A DNA stretch of 64,000 nt from positions 682,001 to 746,000 of the forward strand of contig JACATO010000598.1 in NCBI GenBank assembly GCA_018389105.1, written 5' to 3'. The position numbers and the translations under genes were made by a program. This DNA is from Nautilus pompilius. Taxonomy: Eukaryota > Mollusca > Cephalopoda > Nautilida > Nautilidae. Numbering within the stretch: the stretch's first letter is position 1; each line of letters begins with the position of its first letter. Of this stretch, positions 1 to 12,560 are shown piece by piece. Under the pieces are notes generated by a model, which worked only from the letters and a program-made list of their open reading frames with translations, was not told the DNA's origin and searched no databases.

Positions 1-3000
1 TATGATTTTTTTTCCTAATTTAATTTTTTTGTACTAGTATAATTTTTTGAATCAAATCCACCATTATAATTGTTATTATTTACCTCTTTATCTTCAACAA
101 AATTTTTTTGGCCTTTTGAGACATTGCTGCTACTATTTGGTTTGATTGACATGGTTGACAATATTTTCATGTTCTTTATATTTCAGCCAAGGAAATTTCT
201 TTTCTCACTCTTTTTCCTGTACAACTGACTTCTGTTAGTTCTTTCATATTCTTTTTTGCTTTTCCTTTTTCAGTTTTTTGTTTCTTTGTGGGAGACTCAC
301 TTAAATATTGTTAAGCCAAAAATGTACTCTAACTGTGTGAACAGGAAACTAGTCAAATGTTGACTCCACTCAGACATCTAGGACAATCACTTGTTTGAAA
401 CTCTGGACATGTATATTTGGTATTTGATGTTCTCATGTAGAGCTTTATCACTTACCATTTGTGTTTCCACAGAACCCTTCTGAATAATATCTAAGAACAG
501 ATATCTAGTACATGGTAATCAATCTAAAGTGAGGTCCTGTATATTAATTTTAAGTTAAAAATTGTGGAATTTTCTTTATTAGAAATGTCAAAACAATACT
601 TAAATTCTATCTTATTAATTCAGTTTTCACTTTATTTGTATACTCTTTACATGTATATATTGTTTACTTAGTATGCCTGGCTGTTATCCTTTTTTCGTTT
701 GAAGATGGATCTTGTATCATCTGAAAATTTCACATTTTTTAAAGTTTTTTGTTTCCACTAAAGCTATCAATTTTTTTTTAGGTATATATATAGGGTATTA
801 AAAACATGATAATTGAAAAAGCAAATATTTATAGAACCTGGGTTAGTTAGGTTGTCAGGTGTGGATCTTTGGTAATCTTAATGTGTTTTTGGTTTAAGAA
901 ATTGTTCTGATATGTTTCAGCCTCTACATGTATTTTGTCATCTGTATTTAACCTTGTACTAGCAGGCAGTTTATTGTAGTTGAAAGCTAAAATCTTCCAG
1001 ATGGCAACATGATGCAAATATTAATAAGGTCAACCAACTTTTATGTATATGGGTGGTTCAAACATGATAAGATAGCAAAATGGCATGGTTACTTCTATAA
1101 ATTAGTTATTAAAAATAAATTGTTGAGTTTAGATGTAACTAACAAAACAAAAGATGATTTTTGTTGGGGATTTGGTTCCTGGTTTTGTGCACATAAAACA
1201 GACTGAAACTTATCCTGGGTAAGCTGACCTATATCTGTGAATAATAGGCCAAGTATTCCCAACTACAGTAACAAAAGAACTTAATGGAAAGTAACACTCA
1301 GAGATATGGCTGGTATTCATACTACTGACTAGACACTGAACAAAGCCAAAGCTACCAAATGATGATTAAGGTCATAATGTAAACCTTTTTAGTTATATTA
1401 CTAGTAATAGATAATAGGAAACATTGCATACAGACAAGGTTGCCCCTGTTTTTATTATAGGAATTTTATTTATTAATTCATAATAGATTTAATTCAAACA
1501 TTAAGAAAAAGAAAGTTTGATATTATTATTATCTACTAGATTAATTATTTTACTATTAAATAAATGCTTTAAAAATAAGTGCAGCTTTCTACAATTATGA
1601 AAATACAATATAGCTGCATTTATAAGTGTAAAAAATTCTGGCATATTGAGTAAAATATATTTACTTTAAAATTTAAACTTAGTGTTATGCATACTATATT
1701 TATTCAAATAGTTGCCTATTCCTTTTTACTTATCAAATATTTGGATCAAATGAATGCATGTTTTTGTGATGTAACTTTTACGTGTTAATGATCCTGAAAA
1801 AATTTAGAAAATTATATTTAGAGCTGATTTTAAAAAAGATAACTACCATGTAATACAAGTAAAAATGATGAATGAATATTAAGTTTATTAAAATTCATGG
1901 GAAAAATGCAGCTTTCTATATTACACTATTTGGAGGACTATTTAAGCAGTCATGTAAAGTATGTTGTGATGCATTAGATATATGTATATTTGAGCTATGT
2001 AGGAGTTATATGTCACAATTTTATGTCAATAATAAAAAAAGCAAAAGGATATCAGTGGCTTCATCAGGATATCCGTAAAGGCTGTTTCCCAGATGCTTCT
2101 GCAATGGCAGCATTTACTGCTGGAGTTAGTAGCATGGTCTAGGGCATGTTTAGTTCGGATTGCTATGGTCTCACCATATTGCAAAGCCAGGAATAGTTTG
2201 GCATTATGGAAGACAAATTCATTTTAATGCTGATTTATATATGGATGGGGATAGGATGTTTCATAACAAGATTGCCATTATCTGTCAGGCATAATATGAA
2301 TGACTATGTAGTCTTCTCTGGTAACCCAGTCCCTTAATCTCAGTTCTATCCTACATTATATTGAATGTTTTGAAACATTATCCACAGTTATTTTTTTCTG
2401 GACCAATTAAAATTGCTCATAGGACAAATGGTTATAAGAAATCCATGCCATGATATGTTGAAACTGTTATTTAGGTTACAGAAGTGGTTCTGTTCACTCT
2501 TAGGACCATTCTTTATTTTTTTTTAGCCAGGCATTGTTAAAAATATAATGGCTTTTTAAGCTTATAATGGGTACACTAATTTCACAAAAATCAAAAAGGG
2601 AATATTAAGAAAGTATTGATATTTTTATCTCAGTACTCTTGGAACTTGGGCTTCATGATAATACTAGAAATAACCCCATGCTTAAAACAATGTGGTGTCA
2701 GTATCTTTTCAGGCATGACTCATGTTATAAGAAAAAAAACTTTTCACAGGGAGTTAAGTTAATCCAGATTTTCTGTTCTTGTGTCTATTAACTTAACTAA
2801 AGTTCCCTATTATTATTTTACACACTTAGCAATATACTGCATTGGACTATAAAGATAATCTCAATGCAAATAATAGAAAAATGACTCATATTCCATTGAA
2901 TTTTTGATTTGCATTACTTTCCTAAGTCATGAAGCTTCAGCTAAATTTCATTTTACATTTGCAGTCTTGGATTAATCAGGTGATTTTTTTGGCTATAAAT

Positions 3001-3160
3001 AGAGCAGATAAAATCCTATACTTAAACGTAACCACATCTTACATTATGAATGACAGTGTGCATTTACATAAAACATTTATTGGTTACACATATAACAAAT
3101 GAAAATCTAGTAATTTAAATTTAAACTTACCTATATATTAATGTATGAGTCAGAGTTCCA
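1..3160. other. No recognisable gene (5' edge of window)
   Basis: This is AT-rich sequence with many stop codons in all frames and short homopolymer runs. The two short open frames, at 1009-1206 and 1872-2078, encode low-complexity Lys/Asn/Phe-rich peptides with no motif. I recognise no transposon ends, RNA gene or exon-like block here. It could be intergenic or part of an intron of a gene that begins outside the window. Confidence 0.5.
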
Positions 3161-3174
3161 GCTAGCCCTTTTTA

Positions 3175-3430
3175 GCATGGCGCCACGCCATGCCTCTGGT
3201 CTACAGCGCCATGCCTCTTTGTACAATGACATGCCCTAAATTTACAATGCCATGCCCCAAATGGTGCAAAACACAAAGCCCGATTTTCCTTTTTGTACAG
3301 GTATACAACCGCCGCATGCAGAACTTTTTGAGCGTCCCCTGGCGGGAATTTTCCAGCCGCTCTGCGGAGTTGTAACTTGTGCGCGTGCGCATTATACGCC
3401 ATTTAGTTTACGCTTTGAAGCATAGCACGA
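3175..3430. promoter_or_regulatory. GC/CpG-rich patch with NRF1-type site, possible promoter
   Basis: This stretch is markedly richer in G+C and CpG than the surrounding kilobases. At 3380-3391 it carries TGCGCGTGCGCA, whose reverse complement fits the NRF1 consensus YGCGCAYGCGCR exactly. NRF1 sites are typical of CpG-type core promoters in animals. The nearest downstream plus-strand gene is the zinc-finger gene whose coding exon begins at 12833, so this may be its promoter or 5' non-coding exon, about 9.4 kb upstream. That link is inference. No TATA box or convincing splice donor ties it to the gene, and a mobile-element origin is possible. Confidence 0.35.
3188..3256 (+). repeat. Short imperfect tandem repeat, period about 20-21 bp
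   Basis: The motif CCATGCC, or the variant ACATGCC, recurs at 3188, 3209, 3229 and 3250. The stretch following most copies ends in a TACA-type word, giving about four degenerate units. The repeat forms the left part of a GC-rich patch in otherwise AT-rich DNA. No function can be read from it. Confidence 0.6.
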
Positions 3431-5000
3431 GTACACAAAAGACCTAACAAAAGAGCGGCAGTCTTAAGAGTATTTTTCTTCAACGTTTTAACATACAATC
3501 TAGCCTAATTCAAGGTCGTCAATTAAAGCTATTGCATTTCATTATATTATGAGAACTTGTAAATGTATATATACATGCATTGACTTTGTTGCAAATAAAT
3601 GTGAACTTGTAGGTTTGTATGATTGCATAAGTTAGTAATACTTCACTTAACACCTACATCATACTAGTATTAAACTGTTATTTATCAAATTTGTCTTGTC
3701 ATTAATGCAAATAAATGTGCCCACAATACCATGCTTCCGCATCGTGACTGCACGCGATGTGCCCTGTTTTATAATATTTACCATGCCCGTTTGAAAACCT
3801 AGCTGTAACATTGTGAGTGGCACTGCCATTCAAATGTAACAACTTTGAATTATGTAAGTTCATGCATTCAAAGAATCTATACATTCTTTTGATATGGATG
3901 TAGCAAATGTAACCACCTACTACATAAATTTAGCTACATATTAATTTATGCATGTGCGTGCGTGCGAATGTGTGTGAACTTAAAACATTTTATTTGCTAC
4001 AAAAAAAGCAAATTCATATAACCATCTGGAACTTTACTTAACTACATCTTATATGTTTATCACCATCACACTAGAACTCTGAGCTATGTCAATATGCATT
4101 AAATGCATTGCTCAAATATTGTCTTCTGAACCACTTTACAAAGCTTGCCTGTACCTGGGCATCCTTCCCTATAAAAATAACCAAAAAAAAACGGCATAAC
4201 CTTCGCTTTTTCTTGGTAAATGATGACGATATTGAAATTCTGTGTGTTCATCTGTATATTTGTTTACTTAATTTGCTTGATATGTATTTAGGCCATCACT
4301 GGTAATGGTATGGGTAACTATTTCATTATGGATAACTTAAAGGTAATAAACTTTTGTAATGTTATCAACGAATACAGCATTAGTATACATTTAATTGAGG
4401 TTGAGAACTCATTTAGCACAGTAATGTCAGCTGTGGACTTTTTAAATGCAGCAAGCTGCATTGTTTACAGTTTGTTTGAATTGTTTTATTAAAGTCCATA
4501 TAAACATTATAGCCATTTCAGTCCTATCAGTGGTGTGTTTGCTGTGAGATGTGGCAATAATTTCTTCAGTAGTTGTAGACTGTTTTAACTGGAGAAGTAA
4601 TACTTGTTTTACATACATTTTTCAAATTGTGAGGCAGATCAAATACTGGCAGCCCTGACCACAGAATTTCTTAATAGTTTATCCAAGTAGCCAACCAGAG
4701 TGCCTTAAAGATGCTGCGATTATTGACACTTGGTTTTGATGCCAATGCAAACACAATTTCATTGTATATGTATACATTAGTCCTTCTCTTTGAGACTGCC
4801 AATTCTGCCAAGCAAAAGCTGTCTTTCGAGAGGTTTGGCCAGTCAGGAAGAAGCAACACAGATTTACATTTGTCAGACATGCATTCATTCATTCATTCCA
4901 TTCATTTTTTAAAAAAATAAGTTTTATATACATGTAAAGTTTCAGATATGTTCACTGTACATTGTATACAAAATACACCCCAAATATCTTTTCACTTCAG
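3431..5000. other. No gene recognised; simple repeats only
   Basis: AT-rich sequence with a purine-pyrimidine alternating stretch near 3950-3975 and a short (ATTC)n microsatellite near 4879-4905. Short frames on both strands have no recognisable domains. Confidence 0.5.
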
Positions 5001-5004
5001 TCAG

Positions 5005-6470
5005 ATCTTGAAGAATATCTTAATTGTTGTTTGGTTTGTTTTCTTCAAGCTCTACTCGTGCTTCATCTTTACAAAGTCTCACATGGCCACCAAATATTCA
5101 GCTGGCTTCTTGTGGTGATCTTCTTTCTCCTGAGCAACTCTAGCTCCTCTTGCTGCTTGTAGTATGTTCTACTCCTGATCATCATCTGCACTCTTTCTGG
5201 TAGCAAACTTTTCAAGTGACATCTTTCATGGAGTAGCTACAGATTACCCCATCCCTTCTTTTCTTCTCCATACCACACTTATTGTTCATGCCCTCACAGC
5301 TGATCCCACATTTGAGGAAGCACTTGGTGATGGTTGATGTAACATTGATTCCTGAGTGATTGTAGCTCTAGTAAAGCACCAAAATGTTAATGGACTTATC
5401 GAGGTGAGATGCTGTTGGGACTTTATCCATCTTGAACAGCAGATGTTGCAGCATTCTCTTTCTGTAATTCACCTTTACATCTGATGATGTCAGCATCACA
5501 GGGTTGTACTTACATTGTAGTGTTAGGTAGAAGGAACACCAGTTTCACATTGCTAAATGACATAGCCAGGAGGATATTGCAGCTGTTTATAAAGAGCAGG
5601 ATGTGATGGTCCTGTCATCTTGCCATTGATGCTTTCCACCTATTTCCTGAATATATCTCTGGTCATCCAAACCTTTTTTGTTGCTATGATATGTGACCAG
5701 TAGTGTTGTCATGAAATAACCTCTCATACACTGGCTTTACTTTACATTGACCAGAGGCCCTCAGTTTTTCTTCTTTTTTTTTTAGTGGCACTGCAGGAAG
5801 GAGTCCTTGCTGGAGTCTTTTTATAACCATGGAGTGGTCAGGGAGGGTCCAGAAGAATAGGCTACTTTCATCTGCATTGAAAGTATTCTTGGGCTCATAA
5901 TCTTTGCAAATAGCAGGCAGGTGTTGACATCAACTTTACACTATTTGAGCAGGTTTACTTGCAGACTTTTATGCAGAACAGTAAAATAGGAAATCTATAC
6001 CAAACCTAAAATATAAACATACCAATCATCCATTTATTCAATTCACTTTATTAACTTTTACTCATCAAGGCTAGATATGAATGAAATACTTAAGCTTATC
6101 ACCTTGATGTTATGTCATCTCTGGAAACAGTCCAGCCAGCTGTTGGAAGCCATGGGATCATCATAGCCCATCTTGTAGGACACCAGGACTTTTTCTTGGA
6201 TTGGCTTACTGGCATTTGGGAGGTTTTGACTGCACAGTATAAAACTACTACTACTACATCAATTTCTTTAGGTAGTTAACCAGACCTTAGCATTCTTTGG
6301 GTAGTCTGGTGCTCCTTCCCATAGTTGAAGTATTTTGTCTTTCTCATCAATGATTGTCTTTATTTGTCTCTTCCAATGTTCAGGCTAATTTTCACTTGTA
6401 CTTGTTGATGACCTGCACTTGCTGTTTCGTGTTGGGTGCCTTCCTATTGTGGCTGTCTTTCAATGATGTA
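5005..6470 (-). mobile_element. Decayed Tigger/pogo transposase (CENP-B type)
   Basis: Read on the minus strand, this stretch gives successive pieces of a Tigger transposase in the right order. Near 6430-6470 there is an N-terminal helix-turn-helix piece with KRKAPNTKQQVQV. At about 6130-6240 there is a CENP-B type DNA-binding segment with SNSWLDCFQR and then HNIKV. At about 5790-5905 comes the hallmark NADESSLFFWTLPDHSMVIK around the first catalytic Asp. At about 5420-5520 comes an NTT...VQPCD piece, as around the last Asp of pogo enzymes. A charged tail ends near 5010. Stops and frameshifts are many, so it is a long-dead copy. I could not define its terminal repeats, so the ends are approximate. 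The family assignment rests on conserved words read by eye. Confidence 0.8.
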
Positions 6471-7006
6471 GTCATTGGTCAGCAGATCAAGACTAAATAA
6501 TCTATATCTAAGTTTGTCCTTTTATTGTAATCTGCTCTTATTATCTAACCAAAATACTTGGTCATCAAGTACACAATCTCCAAGTGAGTATATTTTCTTT
6601 ATTGATTCCCACAACAAATGACATTAAGGATTGTTCAATATAAAAGAATAATATTTATCTCTTTCATATCCCTTTTTTTTTCTGAAAATTGTCCTAAACA
6701 AATTAATTTTAAAATACTTTTTTAAAATTTCAACTTAAGACAATTTCCCTTTAGCCTTTATGAGCACATGTACTTTTACGCAAAATTAGTAAGTTGTGCA
6801 GTTACATTTGCAATGTTTCCTAATGTTTCTGATCTAAAAAATGACTTGTATTGATAATTTGTATGGAGCAAATTTTCAAGTAGAAAATACATCATTCTGT
6901 TATAAAATATTGAAGGTCACATCATTAGCTAAAGCATCTAGACCACTATTTCAGAGGGAAAGTGGCTGTTTTCACCTTTAAAAGGCTGGTGCTGGTCACC
7001 TTAGAC
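6471..7006. other. No gene recognised
   Basis: AT-rich spacer between the Tigger remnant and the hAT element. No exon-like, RNA or repeat signal is visible. Confidence 0.5.
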
Positions 7007-9331
7007 CAGGGGTCACCAAACTACGGCCCGCGGGCCGGATCAGGCCCGCAACGTCAGTTCATCAGGCCCGCCGACGATACTTGCATTTGCGTGATAAAAC
7101 AGATGGAACACGAGATGTTGTAAAATAAAATTTTTAAAATTTTTTCATGGATAATTGACACATCATGGGCAAGAAGGTTCAGAAAAATTCCCTGGTCAAG
7201 GTGTTAATCGAGGCTGTTTTCTTCACCCTTTATTATGGCTACTAAGAAAAGAAAAGTGGACGCCGAGTGTCGCGTTTTCAATGAAGAATGGGGAGTAAAG
7301 TACTTCTTTGTGGAAACAAAGGACCAGAAGCTAGTTGCGTGGTATGCAGCGAAAGTGTTACCGTTTTGAAGGAGTACAATCTTCGGCGTCACTATGAAAC
7401 AAAACATCTATCAACATATTCAAAGTTTTCTGGAAAGTTACGCTCTGAGAAATATGAGTCCATGAAACGTGTTTAGAAACTCAAAGAAATCTCTTCACGG
7501 GAAAGTTTGCTGAAGATGAATCTGTCACTCGTACAAGTTACAAAATAGTGCATAAGTTGGCAGAGCGAGGAAAACCGTTTACTGATGGCAACTTCATCAA
7601 GAGTGTATGATGGAAGCAGCAAATGACTTGTGTCCTGAGAAAGCCGATTTGTTTGGAAGTATCAGCCTTTCGGCAAGTTCAGTTTGTGAGAAGAACTTGG
7701 AGAGAACATAGTGCTACAGATACGCGAGAAAGCTAGAAACTTGTGGTATTCTCTGCTGGCGCTGGATGAGTCTACTGATCTCTCGAGTACGTCACAACTT
7801 CTTGTGTTCATTCGTGGTGTCAATTTGGACTTTCAGATAACGGAAGAGTTGGCATCCGTTTGCTGCATGCATGGAACAACAACTGGAAAAGACATTTTCA
7901 TGGAAGTGCAGAAAACTTTGCAAGACTATAACCTTCAGTGGAATCGGCTTCGAGGTGTTACAGTTGATGGAGGAAAAACATGGCTGGAGTGAGGAAGGGT
8001 CTGGTCAGGCAGATCAGGACTCGGAAGATTTGCAAATTCCGGGCGCTCTGTTCATACACTGCATCATACATCAGCAAGCACTCTGTGAGAAAGACTTGGA
8101 TATTTCTTGTGTACTGAAACCAGTCGTTTCTGCTGCGAACTTCACTCGGGGACATGCACTCAATCACCGTCAGTTCCAGGCTTTTCTTGGAGAAATTGAT
8201 TCTGATTTCTGTGACTTGCCTTATCACACAGCAGTGAGTGGGCTCAGCTGCGGTAAAGTCCTGTTTCGTTTTTACAAGCTCCGAAAAGAAATAGATGTTT
8301 TTCTCACTGAAAAAGATAGAGCTGATCCACAGCTGTCAGATCCTACCTGGCTGTCAAACTTGTCATTTTTGGTCGACATTACACCCCACATGAATGAACT
8401 GAACTTGAAACTTCACGGAAAGGATAACCTCGTCTGTGATCTCTACAGAATCATCAAAGGATTTCGGAGAAAGCTGTCATTGTTTGAAAAACAACTGGAA
8501 GGAGAAAACTTCTCTCATTTTCACTGTTTCAAAGAGTTTTGCGCTACAATTGCTGAAGATGTCAACCTCGATTTTCCTAAAAAGATTATTCGTGACTTGA
8601 AGAAGCATTTTTTGGAGAGATTTTCAGATCTCGACAGAATTGAGAGTGACATTCTTCTGTTCCAGAATCCGTTTGATTGTAACCTTGATGATGTGCCATT
8701 TGAACTACAGTTGGAGCTCATTGATTTGCAAGCAAATGACTTGTTGAAAGGGAAGCACAGAGAAGGAAAACTTGTTGAATTTTACCGCTTCTTACCTGAT
8801 GTTGAGTTTCCGAAATTGAAGAAATTTGCCGCTGGTATGGCATCATTGTTTGGAACAACTTATGTCTGTAAGCAGACATCTTCAAAAATGAAGTATGTGA
8901 AGTCAACACATCGAACCAGATTGACTGATGAACATTTGAAAGCAATTCTCTTGATTGGATGCAGCAATTCCAAACTAAACATTGATGATATCTTGAAAGC
9001 CAAATGTCAGTTTCACAAATCTCACTAACCTTTTTTGCTGCTTAGTTTGTAAGATTCGGATATGTGCACACTAGGTCTGATGTAACTATATTTTTGCTAA
9101 CGTCGCCTTCTTTGGTAACTTTTTAGTAAATAAATATGTTGGTTGTCTTTGTTTTCTGTGCATTGCACACCACTCACCCATGATTAACATGGAATGCTAA
9201 ACTTAGTGTTTCGTCTTTTTTCCCAGAGCTTTCGTTCTGTCTTGCAAGTATTGAACAGAATGATTATGCGGCCCGCGCTCGTCATTCTTTCAGTTATCCG
9301 GCCCACTGTGAAAAATGTTTGGTGACCCCTG
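7007..9331 (+). mobile_element. hAT DNA transposon with intact ends
   Basis: Both ends are visible. The left end begins CAGGGGTCACCAAAC at 7007 and the right end finishes with its exact reverse complement at 9317-9331, a 15-bp perfect terminal inverted repeat. The element is flanked by the perfect 8-bp direct repeat CCTTAGAC at 6999-7006 and 9332-9339. An 8-bp duplication is diagnostic of hAT, and TA at its centre fits the pattern reported for the Buster branch. Just inside the left end is a GC-rich palindrome around 7023-7037, and the right end has a related GGCCCGCG word. The element is 2,325 bp long and its transposase gene reads left to right. Perfect ends and target duplication suggest a fairly recent insertion, although the gene is broken. 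Confidence 0.93.
7235..9028 (+). pseudogene. Broken hAT transposase (GTF2IRD2/ZBED5-like)
   Basis: The gene starts at an ATG at 7235 (MATKKRKVD). A BED-type zinc finger follows in another frame at about 7345-7410, with CVVC and then HYETKH. A catalytic-domain segment at 7711-7992 carries LDESTDLSSTSQLLVFIRG, whose LDESTD holds a conserved acidic residue of this family. A third frame stays open from before 7992 to the stop at 9028, about 1.1 kb. It holds a CIIHQQALCEK block and the long helical and C-terminal dimerisation regions. At least two frameshifts and an early stop separate these blocks, so no full enzyme can be made from this copy. The family resembles the transposases that gave rise to vertebrate GTF2IRD2, ZBED5 and FAM200 proteins. 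It lies in the same orientation as the zinc-finger gene downstream. Confidence 0.85.
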
Positions 9332-9339
9332 CCTTAGAC

Positions 9340-12300
9340 AAGTGGTCATGTATGGGGAAAATGTCTTTACAAGGCAGTGATTACCAAAGAAAGGGGTGTG
9401 TGTGTGTGTGTGTAGCAATGCCTTAAGAACTGAGGAAGAAAAGCAACAATATAATCTCTTAGCTCATCAATGGTACCCTCTTATATTACATTACTTAGTC
9501 AAGTTTGTTTTTGACTAATTCTTTTCCAATGGTGCATTTGTTAGTTTTTTTCCTTCTTTTTTTGTCAAAATCTTTTCTATCTTCACATTCACACATTCAT
9601 TAAACTAACATCTGAAAGTATAGCTTCCTTAATGCCACAGCCTTTGGCAGATTAAAGCTATGTAAGAATATGGGTGGAGAAAAGCATTAATGGTAGTAAT
9701 TAAGTTATTATATTTTCATAAGCAAACATTTAGGGAAACTTGTGTTTTGGGCATAGGCCTGCAAATTTGATTTTTTCCTATCTTAACGAGTAGGTATCTA
9801 CCTTTGAGCAATACATGTTTCTATTATGGAAGAGGCAAGGTGACTGTTTTGATAGTTTAGTTTATTACCATCGTAATCTCTGACGTTACCTCTCAGAAGT
9901 TTTGAACTATTACTGATCGTTTCTTTAAGAGCAGTTACTCTTGTTGGACTTTGGATTGATGTTATGGGCAAAGGTTCACTAAAATCTAGAGTGATAATAG
10001 AGCTTGATAACACAAGTTAATGTATTTTACCTAAAATAAATATGTATCTGTTATTAAGCTTTATTAAAATTAAAAGGAAACCACTTCATATAGCATTGAT
10101 AATAAAACACTAAATACAGTTTTAACGGAAAACAAATCAAATTGGAAAGTTGCTTTGTACTTCAGTATTATGGGAAAAGTTATGAATAAGGTAAAACTAT
10201 CTTATGATTATAAATGCTTTGCCAATTGTCATGTTCATTGTGTACAATGAGAAATCATTTTAAAAAATGTAAAGATATCAATTCATGCACTTTTAACTCT
10301 TTAAGCCCTAATGTAGTTATCTGCTTCCACCTCTAATAATGTGTTGTAGTTAATTTCACAGAACAAAATACTGAAAACAAAGTAAGCTTAATAAAAGGAT
10401 ATAACTAAATAATTCTGGATAATACTGAAAATGTCTAAGGAAATACTAAAATAATTTTACTAAGAAAATATAAGAAGTCAAATGACTAATTATATCAGAA
10501 TAAAATGTCAGTTTGAGATTTCTTTTTGCACAATTTGCGGGTCTTAAAAGGGCTATTTGTTTTGTTCGAGATTGGAGACAGTGATGTTGCTAGGACTTGC
10601 TCAAAGATAGGCAAATCCACATGTATGGCTTGAGGCAGGTGAACAAATGGGTGCAATTTTTTTGAGCATCTGGATTACATATCTCTCATAAGTCCGTTTG
10701 TTTTTATTTTATACCTTTGCTTGTATCTTGTTTTTTTTTTAAACCTTTAAATGGCTATTGAACACATTTTGTCATCATCAGTATTTGGTTCTTCAAATCT
10801 TCCTTTTCCCTGATTAAAGAGCTTAATGCTTTTCCATTAGTTGATTAGATGTTGCCCTTCCAAACTCTGAGTGAGTTATCTGGGTTTACCTGGTCTTGAC
10901 ATTTCCTGGAGGTTGAAAGATTTCTGAATAAAAATGCATGCATTAATAACTGACTGCATTTAGCGTGTACTTGAAGATTTAATTTTAACAATTCATGAAC
11001 ATGCTGCCTGCAGGATGATATTCTTAGCTGGTCAACAGAGTCTATTCCACTTTTGAAGTATTGTCATCTACTACTGGACAAGCCATTTTGTTACTACCTT
11101 CTCACTTCTGTCATCCCATTTACTGTTGAATATTTAGACTAAAAGTTCACTTACTTTTTTCCAGATGGCATAAATTCCATTATTCAGCAGATATTGAAAA
11201 GAATGAATCCCAGAAAATAATTATCCATGAAAACAACTTAAATTTATGAGCTTGCATCAAGTTTACAACAATTCTTTCTCCAAGACCATGTTCAGGCTGA
11301 TTTCCAGATCTTTCTGTGTGAATCTGAAATTCATTACATACTATGGGAATGAATTCAGATATAGGCTTTAATGCTGTGGTTGGAAGACTTCATAGGACTA
11401 TTGCCCTTGAAACTTTTCATTGCTTTATGAACAGATCTTTGTGTGAAGGTAACAGCATGTAGATGAATGAGAAAATTAAATTATTTGGATTAATATGTGA
11501 TTTAGTGAAATGTGCTTTAAAACGCTAGTATAAGACTTGTTCCAAGCTCATTCAATAACTAAGGGACAGTATGGAAAGATATTTTTGTTTTGAATTTGAT
11601 ATCACTGTCTGCATAGTATAAAAATGGTTTACTTCATAATGATTTTATTTTTATTTTTACCAAAACAAAGCAGCACTATATTAGAATAGTGCACCCATAT
11701 TTATTTGCAAAATTTAAAACTTGTGGAAATCGGACTTCTGGCCAATTTATGAAATAAAAATTCTGCAAATATTAATAAATTCTAGTTTCAGTGATTGTTT
11801 GATATAGGCTGAATTTTTAACATCGATCATCACATGTATGCCCCTTAATACCTGATCAGAATGAATTTTGATAGCAAAGCCAGTAATATAAATGAAGATT
11901 TAGGCTGTCAGTTGGAAACTTGTTGGAAATATTATAGGACCACTTTTTATCTCTCTCTACATTACATAACATAGTTTAGCCGATGACCGTGTATACTCAT
12001 TAAAAACAGGTAGCAATTGGTTGGTTCTATTGTTTGACAGGAACATTATAAATAAATGATAATTTTCACTTAACTGAAGCTTGATTTCATTGGCAGAACT
12101 GCTTTTCTTTTTAATTGTAAATGTCATCACACCTTTGTTTGAACTTCTGTTTGTATGTATTAATATTTTTCTTTCAATTATAATGTGTATGTTATCTGAA
12201 AATAAATATAGGAACATTGGTCTCTATTTTATTTAACTGTGCTGATATTATGGTTGTAACCCTACTTTGAATGCTATACTCTAAATTTCATGAAAACTTT

Positions 12301-12346
12301 AATGCATATGAATTTTACCCTGATATAGGATTTGTAATTATATGTA
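9340..12346. other. No gene recognised; (GT)n microsatellite
   Basis: AT-rich sequence with a short (GT)n run at 9396-9413. The short frames, for example 9798-10013 and 11957-12217 on the minus strand, have no known motif. The stretch may be intergenic, or a 5' intron if the zinc-finger gene has an upstream non-coding exon. Confidence 0.5.
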
Positions 12347-12348
12347 TA

Positions 12349-12560
12349 CACTGGCTGGCCACTTTATTATGACCTATACCTATTAATGGGTTGGACCACC
12401 TTTTCCTTGAATAATAGTCATGAAAAAATGTGGCATAGAATCTGCAAGGTGCTGAAAAGTGTCCTGAGGGATATTTTCCCATTCAGTCATTGTATGCAAT
12501 ACTTGCTAAGAGATATGCAGAGGGTCATGATAGAAAATGCTAATAAAATGGCAGCCAGTG
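12349..12560. mobile_element. 212-bp Tc1-type miniature element
   Basis: The left end starts CACTGGCTGGCCACTTTATT after TA (12347-12348). The right end finishes ATGGCAGCCAGTG before TA (12561-12562). Reverse-complemented, the right end reads CACTGGCTGCCATTTTATTA, a close match to the left. TA flanks and such ends are those of Tc1-type elements. Its left half (about 12380-12530) also resembles the known 3' part of full-length elements with this terminus, notably TTGGACCACCTTTTCCTTGA and a following TGGCATAGAATCTGCAAGG. It is therefore an internally deleted, non-autonomous derivative. It ends about 270 bp before the start codon of the zinc-finger gene and could contribute to its 5' leader or last 5' intron. 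Confidence 0.85.

Noticed and set aside
2080-2340. Stretch with transposase-like feel
   Set aside because: No conserved word of any transposase family could be placed in order.
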